From NCBI RefSeq assembly GCF_901709675.1, contig NC_051096.1:3747001-3811000 (forward strand): DNA of 64,000 nucleotides, read 5' to 3'. The position numbers and the translations under genes were made by a program. Of the stretch, positions 17,410-29,879 are shown in pieces (the first letter of the stretch is position 1; each line of letters begins with the position of its first letter). The notes below the pieces were generated by a model. That model made no database searches, was not told where the DNA came from, and saw only the letters and a list, made by a program, of their open reading frames with translations. Source of the DNA: Syngnathus acus. Lineage: Eukaryota > Chordata > Actinopteri > Syngnathiformes > Syngnathidae.

Positions 17410-19010
17410 CTATCAAGAGCCAGAGTGAATGTTTCTCTTGCTTGACCTCATTTGGTCCCTGACTAACTGAAAGTGCTTGGCCCAAAGCCAACGCAGTGTT
17501 TCCCAGCAGTTCCGCCCCCGCCTTGTCCGTAACTCGACTCTGAAACAAAAACGCTAAACAGCCCCCTCAAGTTTTCATTTTGGCACGTCCTATGCTTTGT
17601 ATTGCGGAATTGTCAGGGGCACGTTTGAGAGCTGCCATGAACAAAATGTATCCGTTGTATTTTTCAAATAACAGGTGGAAAACAATTAAGTGATATTTCA
17701 TAGCAATGACTGTGCCAATTGTTTAACACAGAGTTCCATACATTATGTAAATTACATAACTGTTTTTATTAGAAGAGAACATAGGAAAAAAAATCATTGC
17801 CTTTACTTTTTTTCATGAAACTCTGGGTTTAAATGTTGCACAACATATTTTTAATATATACTGCATCGCAAACTTTTAAGAAAAAAAAACCAAATGTACA
17901 ATTGTACATGCCGTTGCCTTTACTTCATTTGAGGTACATTTTTTAATATAAAAAAATAGAACATTTTTATCAAAAAAGTTCTCCTACCCAAAAATACACA
18001 TCTGAACAATTAGAACCTGTCAATGCATAGGTCTTATATCAGTCTGTATAAACGTATGACAATTGCTGCAAAAAAAAAAAAACATTTGAAGAAATGCTGG
18101 TGTGATTTGTTATTTTTCTTTCTTTTTTTGAGTGGGCGTGTGTTGTAAACAGTTTGGAGAGGAAGAGGAACAGGTGGTGCTGGCGAAGAAGAAGCAGAAC
18201 AGAGGTTGGTGTTTTCCCTGCCGATTTCTTTTTTTTTTTTTCTCTCTCTCTCTCGTTGATGGCAGCCGGATTAGTGGAGCCGTGTCAGAAGTCGCTGGTC
18301 TTTGCTCTGTCATGAAACAAAAGCAAAAATATGTAAAAGTTGTCTCGACGTAACAACGAAAATCAACCCGAAATGCAGGAGATGACTACGATGTATGCCC
18401 CTTGGCAACTTGGGGATTCATCGCATGCATTCCAATTGGTGGACTAAAAAATGTGTTGTGACTTTCCGTCCCTTCCAGCACAAAATGCAGGCTTAAAAAA
18501 AAGCAGCAGAGGGAAAAAAAAATAATTCCAGTGTGAAAATTATTAACTATTAAGTGCACCATAGTCGTTCTTAGATATTGACAAAATACTTTCAACACAT
18601 TGGGCATATCTGAAAACTTATGATTTCGATGCAAACGTGCAACAAAAACACATTCACGCAGTCAAAACAATTCCAAACGGTTGCCTAGCAACTTGTCAAA
18701 ACAAAAGCACAGCAGAATGGAAGAAGGAATAAAATTTAAAATAAAAAACAAAAACACAGCACACGCAGGGGGGACATACGAGATCAGGAGCTATTTGTAA
18801 ACCGTAAAACTGAGGGTGCTGGGTCACGAGCAGCAAATGCAGCCCAAACTGTGCGAGGAGAGAACAGCACATTGAGAGAAAATGGAGTGCATGTGAGTGT
18901 GTCACAGTGATTATGGAAAGCTGTTGTTTATGATCCTTGGTATCCATCTTAAGGTCCATGAACTGAATCGTCTTGCTTGGTGAGACAAAATGTGCTCTGG
19001 TACGTGGACC
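17410..19010. other. Noncoding stretch, probably mostly the ptpn2 3' UTR
   Basis: No supported coding exon is seen. The stretch is AT rich, with many A and T runs and a CT microsatellite at 18240-18255. It lies between the psmg2 poly(A) signal and the ptpn2 stop codon, so on the minus strand it is probably ptpn2 3' UTR. An alternative ptpn2 terminal exon could hide here. Confidence 0.45.
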
Positions 19011-21080
19011 TTAAGTGGAAATCAAGGAAAATTCTGCATTTGCGCGCCGGTATAACCACCTTTTCCGCTTTCTGTCGGCGTCGTTGATCCTTTGGCTTTG
19101 AGCTATGGAGAATCTGTCATCCCTGCGTCGTTTGCTGTCCAAAATCAAACACATAAAATTAGAGCTGGCCAATTTGGCTTTAAAGTTCATCAAGTTGGGA
19201 CAAATGAACTCATCTTAATGGATCAAATAACCCGAAAAAACAACAACGCTTAAATCATTGATGGGTTGATAATCTATACTAACTGTGTGTTGTTGTCCTG
19301 GTCAGGCGACTGGCTCGGCTTCTCGGCGTCATGTCTGTAGTCGTCTTCCTTGCCAGGCAGTCCCGCCCGCTGGCCGCCGTTGCATTTCTCCGGCGGGTCG
19401 GCGGTGGGCTCCTGGTCTTCCCGGGCCGACTCTCGCCACTGAGTCTGCGAGACGGGAAGTAGACGTTCGCTCCGTGTTTTGTCGTTCCGATTGTAGACGT
19501 TATGAGCGCGTTTACCTGCGCGGACGAGTCTCCCATGATGCACTTTGCTCCCTCAAGGACAGCCATGAAGGAGAAGCGCAGCTGGTCAGGTGTCTGTATG
19601 AGACCCATGCGGTACTTCCGCATGTCTAACAGGATCCTGCGGATGTCCAATGGCGACTCTTCTTTCCTTCTCTCCATCTGTCAGACATACATAAATGCCT
19701 CAAAAGATAGAAATAGATGCTCACCTCATGTCAGGCGGCCTAATATTACTACCGGTGTCGATATTATTTTCAAATCAAAGCTCACCAGCACGAGACACGT
19801 GTCCACCAGCGAGAACGTCCCCGAGCGTCCGATGCCCGCGCTGCAGTGGACCACGGCTGGGCCGTTGTCTGCCCCCAGTGCCCCTGAGTCGCGCACCTTT
19901 AACAGGAAGTTGAGGAAAGACGCAGGTGACTCGGGCACGCCGAAGTCGGGCCACGATGTGTAGTGAAAGTGGTGAATCTCCCGCTTCTCCCCAGTCTATG
20001 AGAATAGATTTGGAAATTTAAAAAAAGAGAAGGTAGTGAACGAGCAAGATTAATAAGCACGTACGCTAATGTTCTGCAGCTCCAACACTCTGGTGGTGTA
20101 GCAAGACTTGACTTCTTCTGACAGCCGCGTGACCAAGAACCGCGTGTCTCTGAAGGCCATCTCACGCTCCTCGGTCACAGGCCAGTACTGAGCGCACTTT
20201 TCCTATCGGACAACGAAGAAAGAAAAGTGATGAGGCGCTCTACGATAGGACATCCCTTCGATATGTAGGAATGAAGCTATAATGTAAACAGATGCCCAGT
20301 ATCACTTTTTGTGATGCTTACCGAGCCTTTCTCAATCACCCGATTAAGCATAACAATGGCTTTGGTCTTTTGCTCCCAGATCATGAGCCAGAAGTGGCCA
20401 CACGTGTTCCTGAGGGGACCCTGCAGACAGGGACAACAGAAAAATGTTAGCTATGTCCGAAATGAGTTATTTTAACTGTGCATTCCCACTTGTGTATCTC
20501 AATGCCCGCAACTTGCCTGAGTCAATATGTATCGTCTCTGTGCTTCCTCCATCACCACCAGGCTGGCGTTGATGTAGTCGTTGTCTGCGTTTTTCAGCTT
20601 CACACGGCTATGGTCAACTGTGGGGGGACAGCGGTAGCAAGTTAATGTCGAGTATTGTGTTTGTTGGAGACAAGCGTGTCCTAAACGTACATGGGCTGAC
20701 GTCTCTGTATCTGTTGCGGCTGCGATTCTCAGGATACTTGGCTACTTTATAGGAGCACTCATGTGACTGACATCGGATTTCCTGTGAAGTAACAGCAGAA
20801 ATTATTATTTTTGTGAAAAACACCATAAAATGAATAATTGCATACAACGACAGGTTTTATAGTATTAATCATCAAAGTACAGTCGGTATACTTCCTAAGT
20901 GTATACCTATTATTACTTTTTTTTTTATCAGTCTGTGGACATCCTGGTTTCTATTGTCAATATTACACACACACAACTGATCTGAAGTCTGTTAAACGTT
21001 AGCAACATGCTAACTTCACTTACCATGTACAATTTGTGCCACCGGCCCTCCGACTCTATGTCCTCAAACTCTCGCTCCAT
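19011..21080 (-). CDS. ptpn2: Protein tyrosine phosphatase non-receptor type 2
   Basis: Nine minus-strand exons (21080-21024, 20781-20691, 20617-20517, 20420-20322, 20202-20065, 19995-19786, 19677-19516, 19444-19284, 19134-19011) give 380 residues. The catalytic domain contains [10 protein letters not shown], the phosphotyrosine loop (NDYINASL), the WPD loop ([15 protein letters not shown]), the P-loop [11 protein letters not shown] with the catalytic Cys, and the Q-loop [13 protein letters not shown]2 removes phosphate from JAK/STAT and receptor kinases. The C-terminal region is divergent and ends in a basic segment ([10 protein letters not shown]), resembling the nuclear-localisation region of mammalian PTPN2. 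No hydrophobic ER anchor follows in this reading. The third intron uses a GC donor. Assignment to PTPN2 rather than PTPN1 rests on sequence and on linkage with psmg2. The last exon's exact end is the least certain part. Confidence 0.92.
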
Positions 21081-21617
21081 TTTCACCGAGGTAATCCCAG
21101 TGTTATGACCTGCCAAGACTAGCTAACTCATATCGTCAGCCGATCCAAATAATGTTAACAAAAACAAAGGAGCTTCTTTTGCGTGTACGTGTTTAAGAGG
21201 AATTATGACTTCCCTATGGTAAGCTTTCTTTAGCTGGTCGTCACTTTTCGCTAGATGACGTTTAAGGTTGGGCGCATGCGCGGAAAAGGGGTCCTCCGGC
21301 AGTTGTCAAAGGCGACAACTCTTTTCTTTCTTTCTTTGAAATTGTGATAGAGATAACTACAAACATAAATAATATCCACGTAATGTTTGTCTACTATCAT
21401 TTTCAACAATCAAAATGGGGCAGAAGAGAAAAAAACAACTTTGTGGTCTACACTCCAATCCACTAGAGAGCGCCCTAGCCTGTATATTGTGGGGCACATG
21501 CACAGTGTTACTTCCTTTGGATCGCGGCTCCGCCGATAGAAACACGAGTGTATATTTACTGTCCATTTATTTGGACTTATTGACCTTCTTACACAGATTA
21601 CCACTCCGTTGGCAAAC
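21081..21617. promoter_or_regulatory. Bidirectional promoter of ptpn2 and eif3i with NRF1 palindrome
   Basis: The start codons of ptpn2 (-) and eif3i (+) are 537 bases apart in head-to-head orientation. A perfect NRF1-type palindrome GCGCATGCGC lies at 21272-21281 and no TATA box is evident, as expected of a shared housekeeping promoter. A CTAGAGAGCGCCC sequence near 21463-21476 resembles small fish repeats. Confidence 0.6.
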
Positions 21618-23959
21618 ATGGTTAGTAAAATTTTATTTTTCTAATACTATGCCTGCTTTAAGCACGGAAAAACTTTACTGTTGTTTCGAATGCGTCAAAT
21701 TTTAGCTTAGCTTTGCCGGTAGCTAGTATGATCAGAGAGCCGCGTATTGTCTATTTGTCTAAAGTGTAGTTTGTCATCTAAAATAAGGCACGTTAAACTT
21801 GTTAGACGTTTAATAAAATATAGTTGAAAGTGTCTCCCCTTTCTCCACAGAAACCAATTTTACTTCAGGGCCACGAAAGGTCCATTACACAACTGAAATA
21901 CAACAGAGAAGGAGACCTCATCTTTTCCGTGGCCAAGGATACGGTGAGTTTGGAAAAAATGATGCATATATACACGCTGTTGTCACAAACTGTAAAATAA
22001 CATGCTTTCCTCATTATCTACATATGCAATGACCCCCTGCCTAGTCAAGGTTTGCAATTCAATATACTACATTCTTTCATTCCTATTTAGGTTACAAATG
22101 TGTGGTACTCAGTCAACGGCGAACGTCTGGGTACCTACAATGGCCACACGGGAGCTGTGTGGTGTGTCGACTGCGACTGTATCCAAAGAGTTCCCAAATA
22201 CTTTTTTCTTTCTTTATATATTACCTGAACACACCTTCCTTAACATGACCTCCCGTAGGGGACACCAAGAATGTCTTGACGGGGTCAGCAGACAACAGCT
22301 GTCGGCTATGGGATTGCGAGACGGGTTAGTCAACTGCTTCATCACACCTTATCTGAGGCTAGGACAAGCCGACTGACCAGTCAAATGTGATCCGTTCACA
22401 GGTAAACAGTTGGCCTTGGTCAACACCAACTCTGCGGTTCGAACATGTGGCTTTGACTTCAGCGGCAACATCATCATGTTCTCCACGGACAAACAGATGG
22501 GCTACCAGTGCTTCCTGAACTTCTTTGATCTGCGGGATCCCCAGCAAATTGGTATCACGATGACATTTGATTATACAGTAAAAGCAGCATGTAAATTAAT
22601 TTAACACAATGATAAAGCATTGTGAACCGTTTTGTGAATTATGAATCTGATCCAGTTGGTAATTTCCCAATGTGTCAAACTGATGAGAAGGACTTACATG
22701 ATGTCAAATTTTAATTATCAGTGGCTGATGTTTATTTTTTTTTTGCACAGACGACAACCAGCCATACCTGACCGTCCCTTGCAATGACCACAAGATCACC
22801 AGCGCCGTGTGGGGGCCACTTGGCGAATTTGTCATCGCTGGCCACGAGAACGGCGAGATCAACCAATTCAGTGCCAAGGTGGGCGGCCCGTCATCTTATT
22901 GTATCCGTGTTCTTAGCGGTTCGTACATGCAGGATTGAACGAACTTTTGTTGTCTGTGTTGGCGCTCAGGCAGGGGACATCCTGAAGACAATTAAGGAGC
23001 ACAACAAGCAGATCAACGACATCCAGACATCAGTGGACCTTAGCATGGTTATCACGGCATCCAAGGACAACACCGCCAAGGTAACGTACCTTCATGTACA
23101 TAAATTTATACCACACTGTTTTCCTAATTCTTGAAAATATAATTTTACCAGTTGTAAGGTGCAATAATGGTTGCAAAAGTTTCTAAATGGTTTTTCTATG
23201 TCATTTTTCTTTTCATTTGATTGTATGCACACTTTGGTACCTCTCCAATAATAACTCACTTTTATGTATTTTAATATTGGTCACACTTCTCAGCTCTTTG
23301 ATTCGGCCTCCCTGGACCACATCAAGACCTTCAGGACTGAAAGACCTGTCAACTCGGCCTCCATCTCGCCGATCATGGATCACGTAAGTGTTTGTATAGT
23401 AAAGGTATCGTGTGTGTGTGTGCATGCCCTTAACACTCACCGAGATGTGTGTGTGACACAGGTGGTGATGGGTGGTGGTCAGGAGGCCATGGAGGTGACC
23501 ACTACCTCCACCAGGATTGGCAAATTTGAGGCCAGGTGAGACAGCAAAACCAGATTTTAAAAAAGTTGAAGGCTGTGGTTGTGGAGAAACTCTATTGACA
23601 ATTTAAACTTAAGGTCTATACTATTTAAGAGTTTAATGCTGGAGTGGCAAAAAGCTTGAAAAATCACGTATTTCGTTAAACTTAAACATTCCTGTGTGTC
23701 TCAGGTTCTTCCACGCCGCATACGAAGAGGAGTTTGGAAGAGTTAAGGGACATTTTGGACCCATTAACTGTGTGTCGTTTCACCCGGATGGCAAGAGGTA
23801 AACCGGAACCCGTCTGGAAGCACCGTTTAGTGAGTTTGTTGTACTTATTTGTGCGTTTTTGTGTGCATCTTTTCCAGTTATAGCAGTGGAGGAGAAGACG
23901 GATACGTGAGGATTCATTACTTTGACCCGCAGTACTTTGACTTTGAGCTGGAGGTGTGA
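21618..23959 (+). CDS. eif3i: Eukaryotic translation initiation factor 3 subunit I
   Basis: Eleven exons give exactly 325 residues, the family length: 21618-21620, 21851-21943, 22091-22178, 22259-22324, 22402-22551, 22751-22878, 22970-23080, 23294-23383, 23462-23535, 23705-23797, 23878-23959. The first coding exon holds only the ATG. The protein is a WD40 propeller, with repeats marked by [56 protein letters not shown] and [15 protein letters not shown], and ends [20 protein letters not shown]. It is a subunit of eIF3, which organises the 43S preinitiation complex in the cytosol. The next gene downstream, hdac1, runs tail to tail with it, and the two 3' UTRs share about 750 bases. Confidence 0.96.
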
Positions 23960-24709
23960 AAAGCGCACACACACACTCAGCATTTTTGAGACTTACAACA
24001 AGCGGGTGTCCATTTTGAGTTGTGCCGGGTGGGCATTCACAACTCCAACAAAGGTTCTTTAAAAAAAAAAAAACACTTTCTCGTGTTAAGATTTGAAACC
24101 CCTCATCACACACACACATCTGTTTTTACTACATTCAACTAAACAGTTCTGACTTAATGTTGCGCCTGTGTGATTTTTTATTTTTTTTTAATTAATCTGA
24201 TGTTTCTTTCTTTTTTTATTACAAAGTCAAAAACTCAATCTGGAAACAATATCACACCACCTTTGTACACAACAACAGAGAAAGGTGTTTTGCTTATTAA
24301 AATGTTCTCCAGACTTAAGCACAACAAAAAACAATACAGGATGCTGTCAAAATAACTTATGTGTGGAAGTACGGCAAGGAAGATAATTACATACATTCAG
24401 TTTCATTACAAATAGAAGCCGAATGTATTTAAAAAAATATATATACTGATGAGGGTCATTTGCGTATGGATGGATTTCTTCGTCTCGGATGGAGCACAAG
24501 GAAACAATATGACGTTTGTTTTGGTGTATATGTGCCGGGGCGGGTGGAGCTTAACACTCGGAACTGGGTACGAGCTCCCATGAGCTCTAAAACAGCAGGA
24601 AATGCACTTCAAGTTGTAGTTTTCACTTCTTCTTTTGCACTAAAAATGGTATCAAAAAAAGTCAAATGTTGCTCTGTAAATTTAAAGATTTTTTGTGAGT
24701 CAAATGCTC
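23960..24709. other. Shared 3' UTR region of eif3i and hdac1
   Basis: The two genes converge here and no reading frame is supported. Minus-strand AATAAA-type signals are present near 24178-24183 for hdac1. A plus-strand ATTAAA lies near 24296. The transcripts may overlap in antisense. Confidence 0.5.
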
Positions 24710-27633
24710 TTACACTGAAGTATCCATCTTCTCATCCTCCTTTTCATCCTCCTTCACATCTGCAATGGAGAAAAAAAAAATCAAGCATGTTCCCCTTAAA
24801 TTAAAGCAAAAGAATCTTACCTTTCTTCTCCTCCCCATCGCGCTCCTCCTCCTTCTTCACCCGCTTGGGCTTTTTATGATTGGTCGCATTCCGCCGGCCG
24901 CCACCCTGTCCCTCGGCCTCATCCTCCGAGTCTGAGAATTCCTCATCGCACGCTATCCTCTTGTCGTGTGCCCGGACTGAAGAGCAAAGCAAAAAACGCA
25001 ACCTTTCCTATCTTGGATCGTCCAGAAAACACAAAATGGGTCTGCCCTGTAACTTTGTTGCAAAGTTAATACTGTAAAATGATCCCCAAAAAAAAAGAAC
25101 CGTCATTACTGTATGAATAACAGTTTACCGTGTTCAGACTTACTGGAAATGCGTTTGTCAGGCTCCTCATCATCCTCATCCGCGCTGTCAGGGTGCGGCG
25201 CGTCCTCCGGTATGGCCTGCATCTGGACGCCGGGCGCGTGCGGCAGCATGCGCAGGTTCTCGAAGAGGCGCTGCTTGATCTTCTCCAGGTACTCGTCCGT
25301 GTTCTGGTTAGTCATATTGGACGGGCTTATGTGCAGCTTGAAGTCGGGGCCGAAGTATTCAAAGTAGTCATTGTAGGGAAGCTCGTTGGGGATGGAGCAG
25401 TCCAGAGCCACCGCCGTCTCGTAGGTCCAGCAGCGCGCCACGTTGCGGATGGTGTAGCCGCCCCCGCCCAACATTAGAAGAGGCAGGTTGAAGCTCTTCA
25501 TGTAATCCACGCACTTGGCGTGACCTGAAAACAGCAAAAGGTAAAATATGGCAGCAGAAAAAAATGAGTTACCAGGAAAGCGTCTGCAAAGCAACACTGC
25601 CACCTAGTGGCCTTTTATAGTTACTGCTAAGGAAATCCATATGAAGTCTTAATGGCCTATAATAGTGTACTAATTTGTAAAAAATTAACAAATCAAGTTT
25701 AAAAATATCTACCATCAGTGTCGTGTCAAAATTAGAGTAACATTTCAAACTGTGTCACTAAATGTTCCATGTTTTTGAAAAATTCCACAAAGATGGCAAG
25801 TGGTAGAAACACGCAATTGTGTTTGTGTATTTGTTGATCCTATTCAAGACAATCTTTGCTTGTGTGTTACCTTTAATGGTGAGGTTGAAGCAGCCAAGTC
25901 TGTCTCCTGACAGGGAGTCAGCGCCACATTGCAGGACCACTGCACTTGGCTGGTACATCTCCATCACTTTAGCCATGATCTAAACCACACAAACACTTAA
26001 TACTGCATATATTGTCTTGACTGGGTGTAATACAAGCACTTGCAGGTTTGAAGATGGCCTCATAAGACTCGTCGTCGATGCCGTCTCTCAGCGGATAGTT
26101 CACGGCGTAGTACTTTCCCTTCCCGGCGCCGATGTCCTGCAAGCGAACGCATTTGGAGTCTTATCGTCGAGTGAACCATCGCCGGAGAGGCTTAAGGTGC
26201 AGAAATCCAACTCACCCTAAGGTCACCGGTGCCGGGGAAGTACTCGCCATATTTGTGGAAGGAGACGGTCATGACACGGTCGGTGGTGTAGAAAGCCTCC
26301 TCCACGCCGTCGCCGTGATGGATGTCGATATCGATGTACAGCACGCGCTGGTGGTACCTGCACACAACGGACCGATGGACATCTTCAAAGGTAGGAATTA
26401 ACATCAACAAAAAAGGTTGCTTAATTAATGGGACCAAAATTTGACAGAAATCCACCAGGCTTACTTGAGCAGCTCGAGGATGGCGAGGACGATGTCGTTG
26501 ACGTAGCAGAAACCGGACGCCTCCGACTTCTTGGCGTGGTGGAGTCCTCCCGCCCAGTTGACTGCAATGTCTGTCTGCTGCTTGTTCAGCTTCACTGCCC
26601 CCGCTGGAAAACAATTTTAAATGTTTTTTGTGCGTATTACAGAATGTCAACTTGCTTGAGAGAAAAAAACACGCACCCACGGAGCCGCCTGTGGAGAGCT
26701 GGCAGAACTCAAACAGGCCGTCAAACACCGGACAGTCCTCTCCCACGTTGACTGCGTGAGGAAAACGCAAGTGAGTGATTTCTGATTTGCACATTTTACT
26801 TCATGTTGCAAGAAATAGAAAAATCTCACATCTTTGCATCTGCTTGCTGTATTCTGACATGTTGTCCGGTCTGATGGACCTGAGGAACTTGATGTAGTCG
26901 TCGCTGTGGTACTTGGTCATCTCCTCGCCGCTGGCTTTGTGTGGCCTCTACGGACACATAATATCATGTAAGTACGAGCCTTTTTTTTTTTTTTTTTTAT
27001 TATAAGAAAATGTAAATTCAATTTCAGGTTTCTATAGCATTGCCAACTGACATAGATCTCCATCTTCCTATACAGTCCATAGTTCAGGAGCAGGTTGTGT
27101 GTCATGCGGATCCTGTGGGGCTTCATGGGGTGGCCTTGACCGTAATAATAATTTCCCACGTCACCTGCAATATATTATTAAAATAACCGTTAGAGCACCC
27201 ATCCCGATGCTGACTCGGCGAGTCACATATGATCTTGTTGACAGCCAGGAAACTTAGCAAGTGTCTTTAGCATCCATTAGCTATAGTGGGACACTACCCG
27301 AACTGCACCTTAAACAAACAAAATAAGCGCTTCTGATGCGTTAAATTGATCATGTGACTTCGTTTTAGTTTGGTAAGACGATATTAGCTTCTGTGCATTT
27401 ACACTTGCAGATATGTTAGCTTAGCACGCGTGCTGGTTAGCCTTCTGTTGCAAAACGGGCTAGCCCGACCGGCGTTGCACTTTTAAGAGATTAGCGCGCG
27501 TGCAATTTAAAGCATGCACAGTTCACCGAAAGCATCTTTAAATGCTTTTGCAAATGCGAAGGGGGTGCAAAAGGTCATATTTACCATCGTAGTAATAACA
27601 AACTTTCTTCTTTGTTCCTTGCGACATCGCCAT
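24710..27633 (-). CDS. hdac1: Histone deacetylase 1
   Basis: Eleven minus-strand exons (27633-27585, 27164-27052, 26947-26830, 26751-26677, 26603-26465, 26357-26216, 26136-26044, 25979-25871, 25524-25144, 24976-24821, 24759-24710) give 474 residues. The catalytic domain is complete. It includes [40 protein letters not shown] (active-site His-His), [15 protein letters not shown] (zinc-binding Asp and His), the second zinc Asp in [14 protein letters not shown] and [14 protein letters not shown]. The tail is acidic, then basic ([21 protein letters not shown]), and ends in [13 protein letters not shown]1 removes acetyl groups from histones within the Sin3, NuRD and CoREST complexes. The tail fits HDAC1 rather than HDAC2. 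One exon of 381 bases carries several segments that are usually split, and one intron uses a GC donor (at 26043). Confidence 0.95.
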
Positions 27634-27894
27634 TTTTACACCCAATTAAGCTTCTACTTCTTGATTTGGTCTGCGTTCTTGCTTTTTGTGTGTGTGGTTC
27701 CCTGCCAGTCTTTTTGCACCGCCCGGTTGGGAGGCCCCTGTATTATAAATCGAACATCTACTGACTCAGAATCCAGTCAAAAAGTCGGATTTGGATTTAA
27801 ATAAAACCAGATTAAAATCAAAGTTTGATTCAACTTCATTTTTAATTTTGTAACCCATATGACATATCACAATCTTCTTGGAAGATAGCAGCAT
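27634..27894 (-). promoter_or_regulatory. hdac1 upstream region
   Basis: This is the short space between the hdac1 start codon and the likely end of the sh3bgrl3 transcript, also on the minus strand. It must hold the hdac1 promoter and 5' UTR. No strong motif was recognised. Confidence 0.35.
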
Positions 27895-29004
27895 TTTATT
27901 CCCTATTTTCTTCTACTTCTCATTTTGGCCAAGGAGAATTGGTCCAAACATAAAGCAAACAGGTCTCACATGGAATGTGACCGGAACATGAACCATAGTC
28001 TGCAATACGGGGATACAAAAAGTGCACAAACATTGTGAACAATACAGGCTTGTCATTGCGCCATGTCCCAAATTGCGTGACCTAGAATCATGCTGAAGTG
28101 TATCTGCTGTGAGGTAAACTTCTCTATCAACCAAATGTCAATATACACATGTACGCAAAAAGAAATGAAAACATATTTTCACATGTGACAGGTCCATTGA
28201 AACACACCAGCCTTGTACTGTGTAACTGCTTCAGTGCATAAGGTCCCAGAATGGTCATACCCAGGACCAGCTACATGGATGACACTAGAAGTGGTGTCTT
28301 TTTTTTGGTCCTTTTCAGTCAACAATACAACATTTCAAATAGAACTAGGAAAGGAATCACAAACACCCCCGAGACATTCCGAAACGTTCTGACCAATGAA
28401 ATGCATTTTGTTATTCACATTTTTGGCCTGTCTGGACAGACAACCTAACAGCAAGGATGCTTAAAATACTTGGTGGGTGCATCCTCAAATTCAGTTTTAA
28501 CTTCTAATGTAAAGGAAACTCCAAAGTGGTCCGGCCCAAAAAAAGTAAAACAATTTAGGAAAAGCGTAATGACGGAAATGGAATAGTAGTTAGTGAAACA
28601 AGCAGTAGAATCTTTGGATTTAGGAGTTTACATAACAAACAGCTTCTTAAACTAAATTAAGACTTCCATTTTAATCAATGTTTTGCCACTGGGACTTAAA
28701 ATGTCTGCAAATTATCACAAGGAAAAATGGTTTTCTTTTGTTTGTCGTTTAGCCTAGCATGATTGTTAAGTGCAACAGGGGAATGTAGGAAGGTGACGTT
28801 TATAATACCATGTCCACGTCATTAAGACTGGGTATGAATGGCGATCTGTGGATTGATTTTAAGACAAGCTTGGTTGAATATCGATGTTGAAACAAAGACG
28901 TATGTTGAAGATATTTGGCATTCTTCCTTATGGCATCTGACGAAAGTCGCTGTCAAAGGGGTCTTCAGTGTGCTTGACGGGTGATAGGAATGGTTAGTTG
29001 TGAT
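27895..29004 (-). other. Probable sh3bgrl3 3' UTR with poly(A) signal
   Basis: No reading frame is supported between the sh3bgrl3 stop codon and a minus-strand AATAAA at 27895-27900. A long 3' UTR of about 1.1 kb is the simplest reading. Confidence 0.45.
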
Positions 29005-29758
29005 TCACGCCAGTTTCAGGAACTGGTCCACTGTGTCCGCCTCCACCGCGTCAGAGAACATTTCGTAATCCTGATGGGGTGAATAATTAGCATGACAACA
29101 CAAAAACCACTGCAAATTATAATTCACGCTTCTCACCCCGCAGTATTGGTCGTCGTTGAAAAATTGCGGCGGGACGGCCGCTGGGTTACCCGCTTTGCTG
29201 CGCATCTCGTCGCGCAGCTCGCCGCCCACCGAGATGTCCACCAACTCATACTGGATGCTTTTGCTGTCCAGGATGCGCATCACTTCAGCCTGCTGGGACT
29301 TGATCTGCAAGAAACAAGTAAGTTGCCTTTTTTTATTTACATTGGACGGATGTGCATCACTTATTGATAAATATTAGAGACATAAAATTACTCTTCTTGG
29401 GGGTGAAAGTTCTGGTTTTAATGGGTGGGAATATGTTTTTGACCACACCCCAAATGACCGCCCCTGAACGATTTCCCAACTACAAACTTGGCGCTTAACC
29501 TAAGCATACAGTTATAGTTATCCAAATATATAGTTGGTATTCTGTTTTTTAATGACCACTAAGTAAGGTGAATGTCAAAATTAGAAGCTAGCAAGCGAAG
29601 CTGGGTGTGTCTTGTGCAAGGCTCACCACCGTTAGCTTAGCAGAAAAAAAAGAAAACAAGGGGGGGGGGGGACAAAAAGCACAAGTTTAGCGACCCGCTG
29701 CTAAGCCACTCACCGTCCGTGAAGGAGTTACAGTGGTGTAGTACAGTTTGATCCCCAT
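29005..29758 (-). CDS. sh3bgrl3: SH3 domain-binding glutamate-rich-like protein 3
   Basis: Three minus-strand exons (29758-29714, 29304-29137, 29070-29005) give 92 residues; human SH3BGRL3 has 93. The protein is a small thioredoxin-fold, glutaredoxin-like protein without the redox CXXC. It starts MGIKLYYTTVTPSRT, followed by IKSQQAEVMRILDSKSIQYE, DISVGGELRDEMRSKAGNP, PPQFFNDDQYCGDYEMF and the end DQFLKLA. It is cytosolic and linked in mammals to TNF resistance. Its redox chemistry is considered lost. The neighbouring paqr7 is also near it on human 1p36. Confidence 0.94.
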
Positions 29759-29879
29759 TTTTTGGTGGTACTTGTTCTTCTCGCTTCCTTTTCTGCAGTT
29801 CTGCTCGCCCAGTGGTGGCGTCACGTGATCGCATCAAGTAGAAATAGGAAAGTGGTGCAACAGTAGTGTAAGACTTTCA

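Noticed and set aside
21081-21116. N-terminal extension of ptpn2 upstream of ATG 21080
   Set aside because: The extended frame has no ATG, only a TTG; the ATG at 21080 gives the length and start expected.
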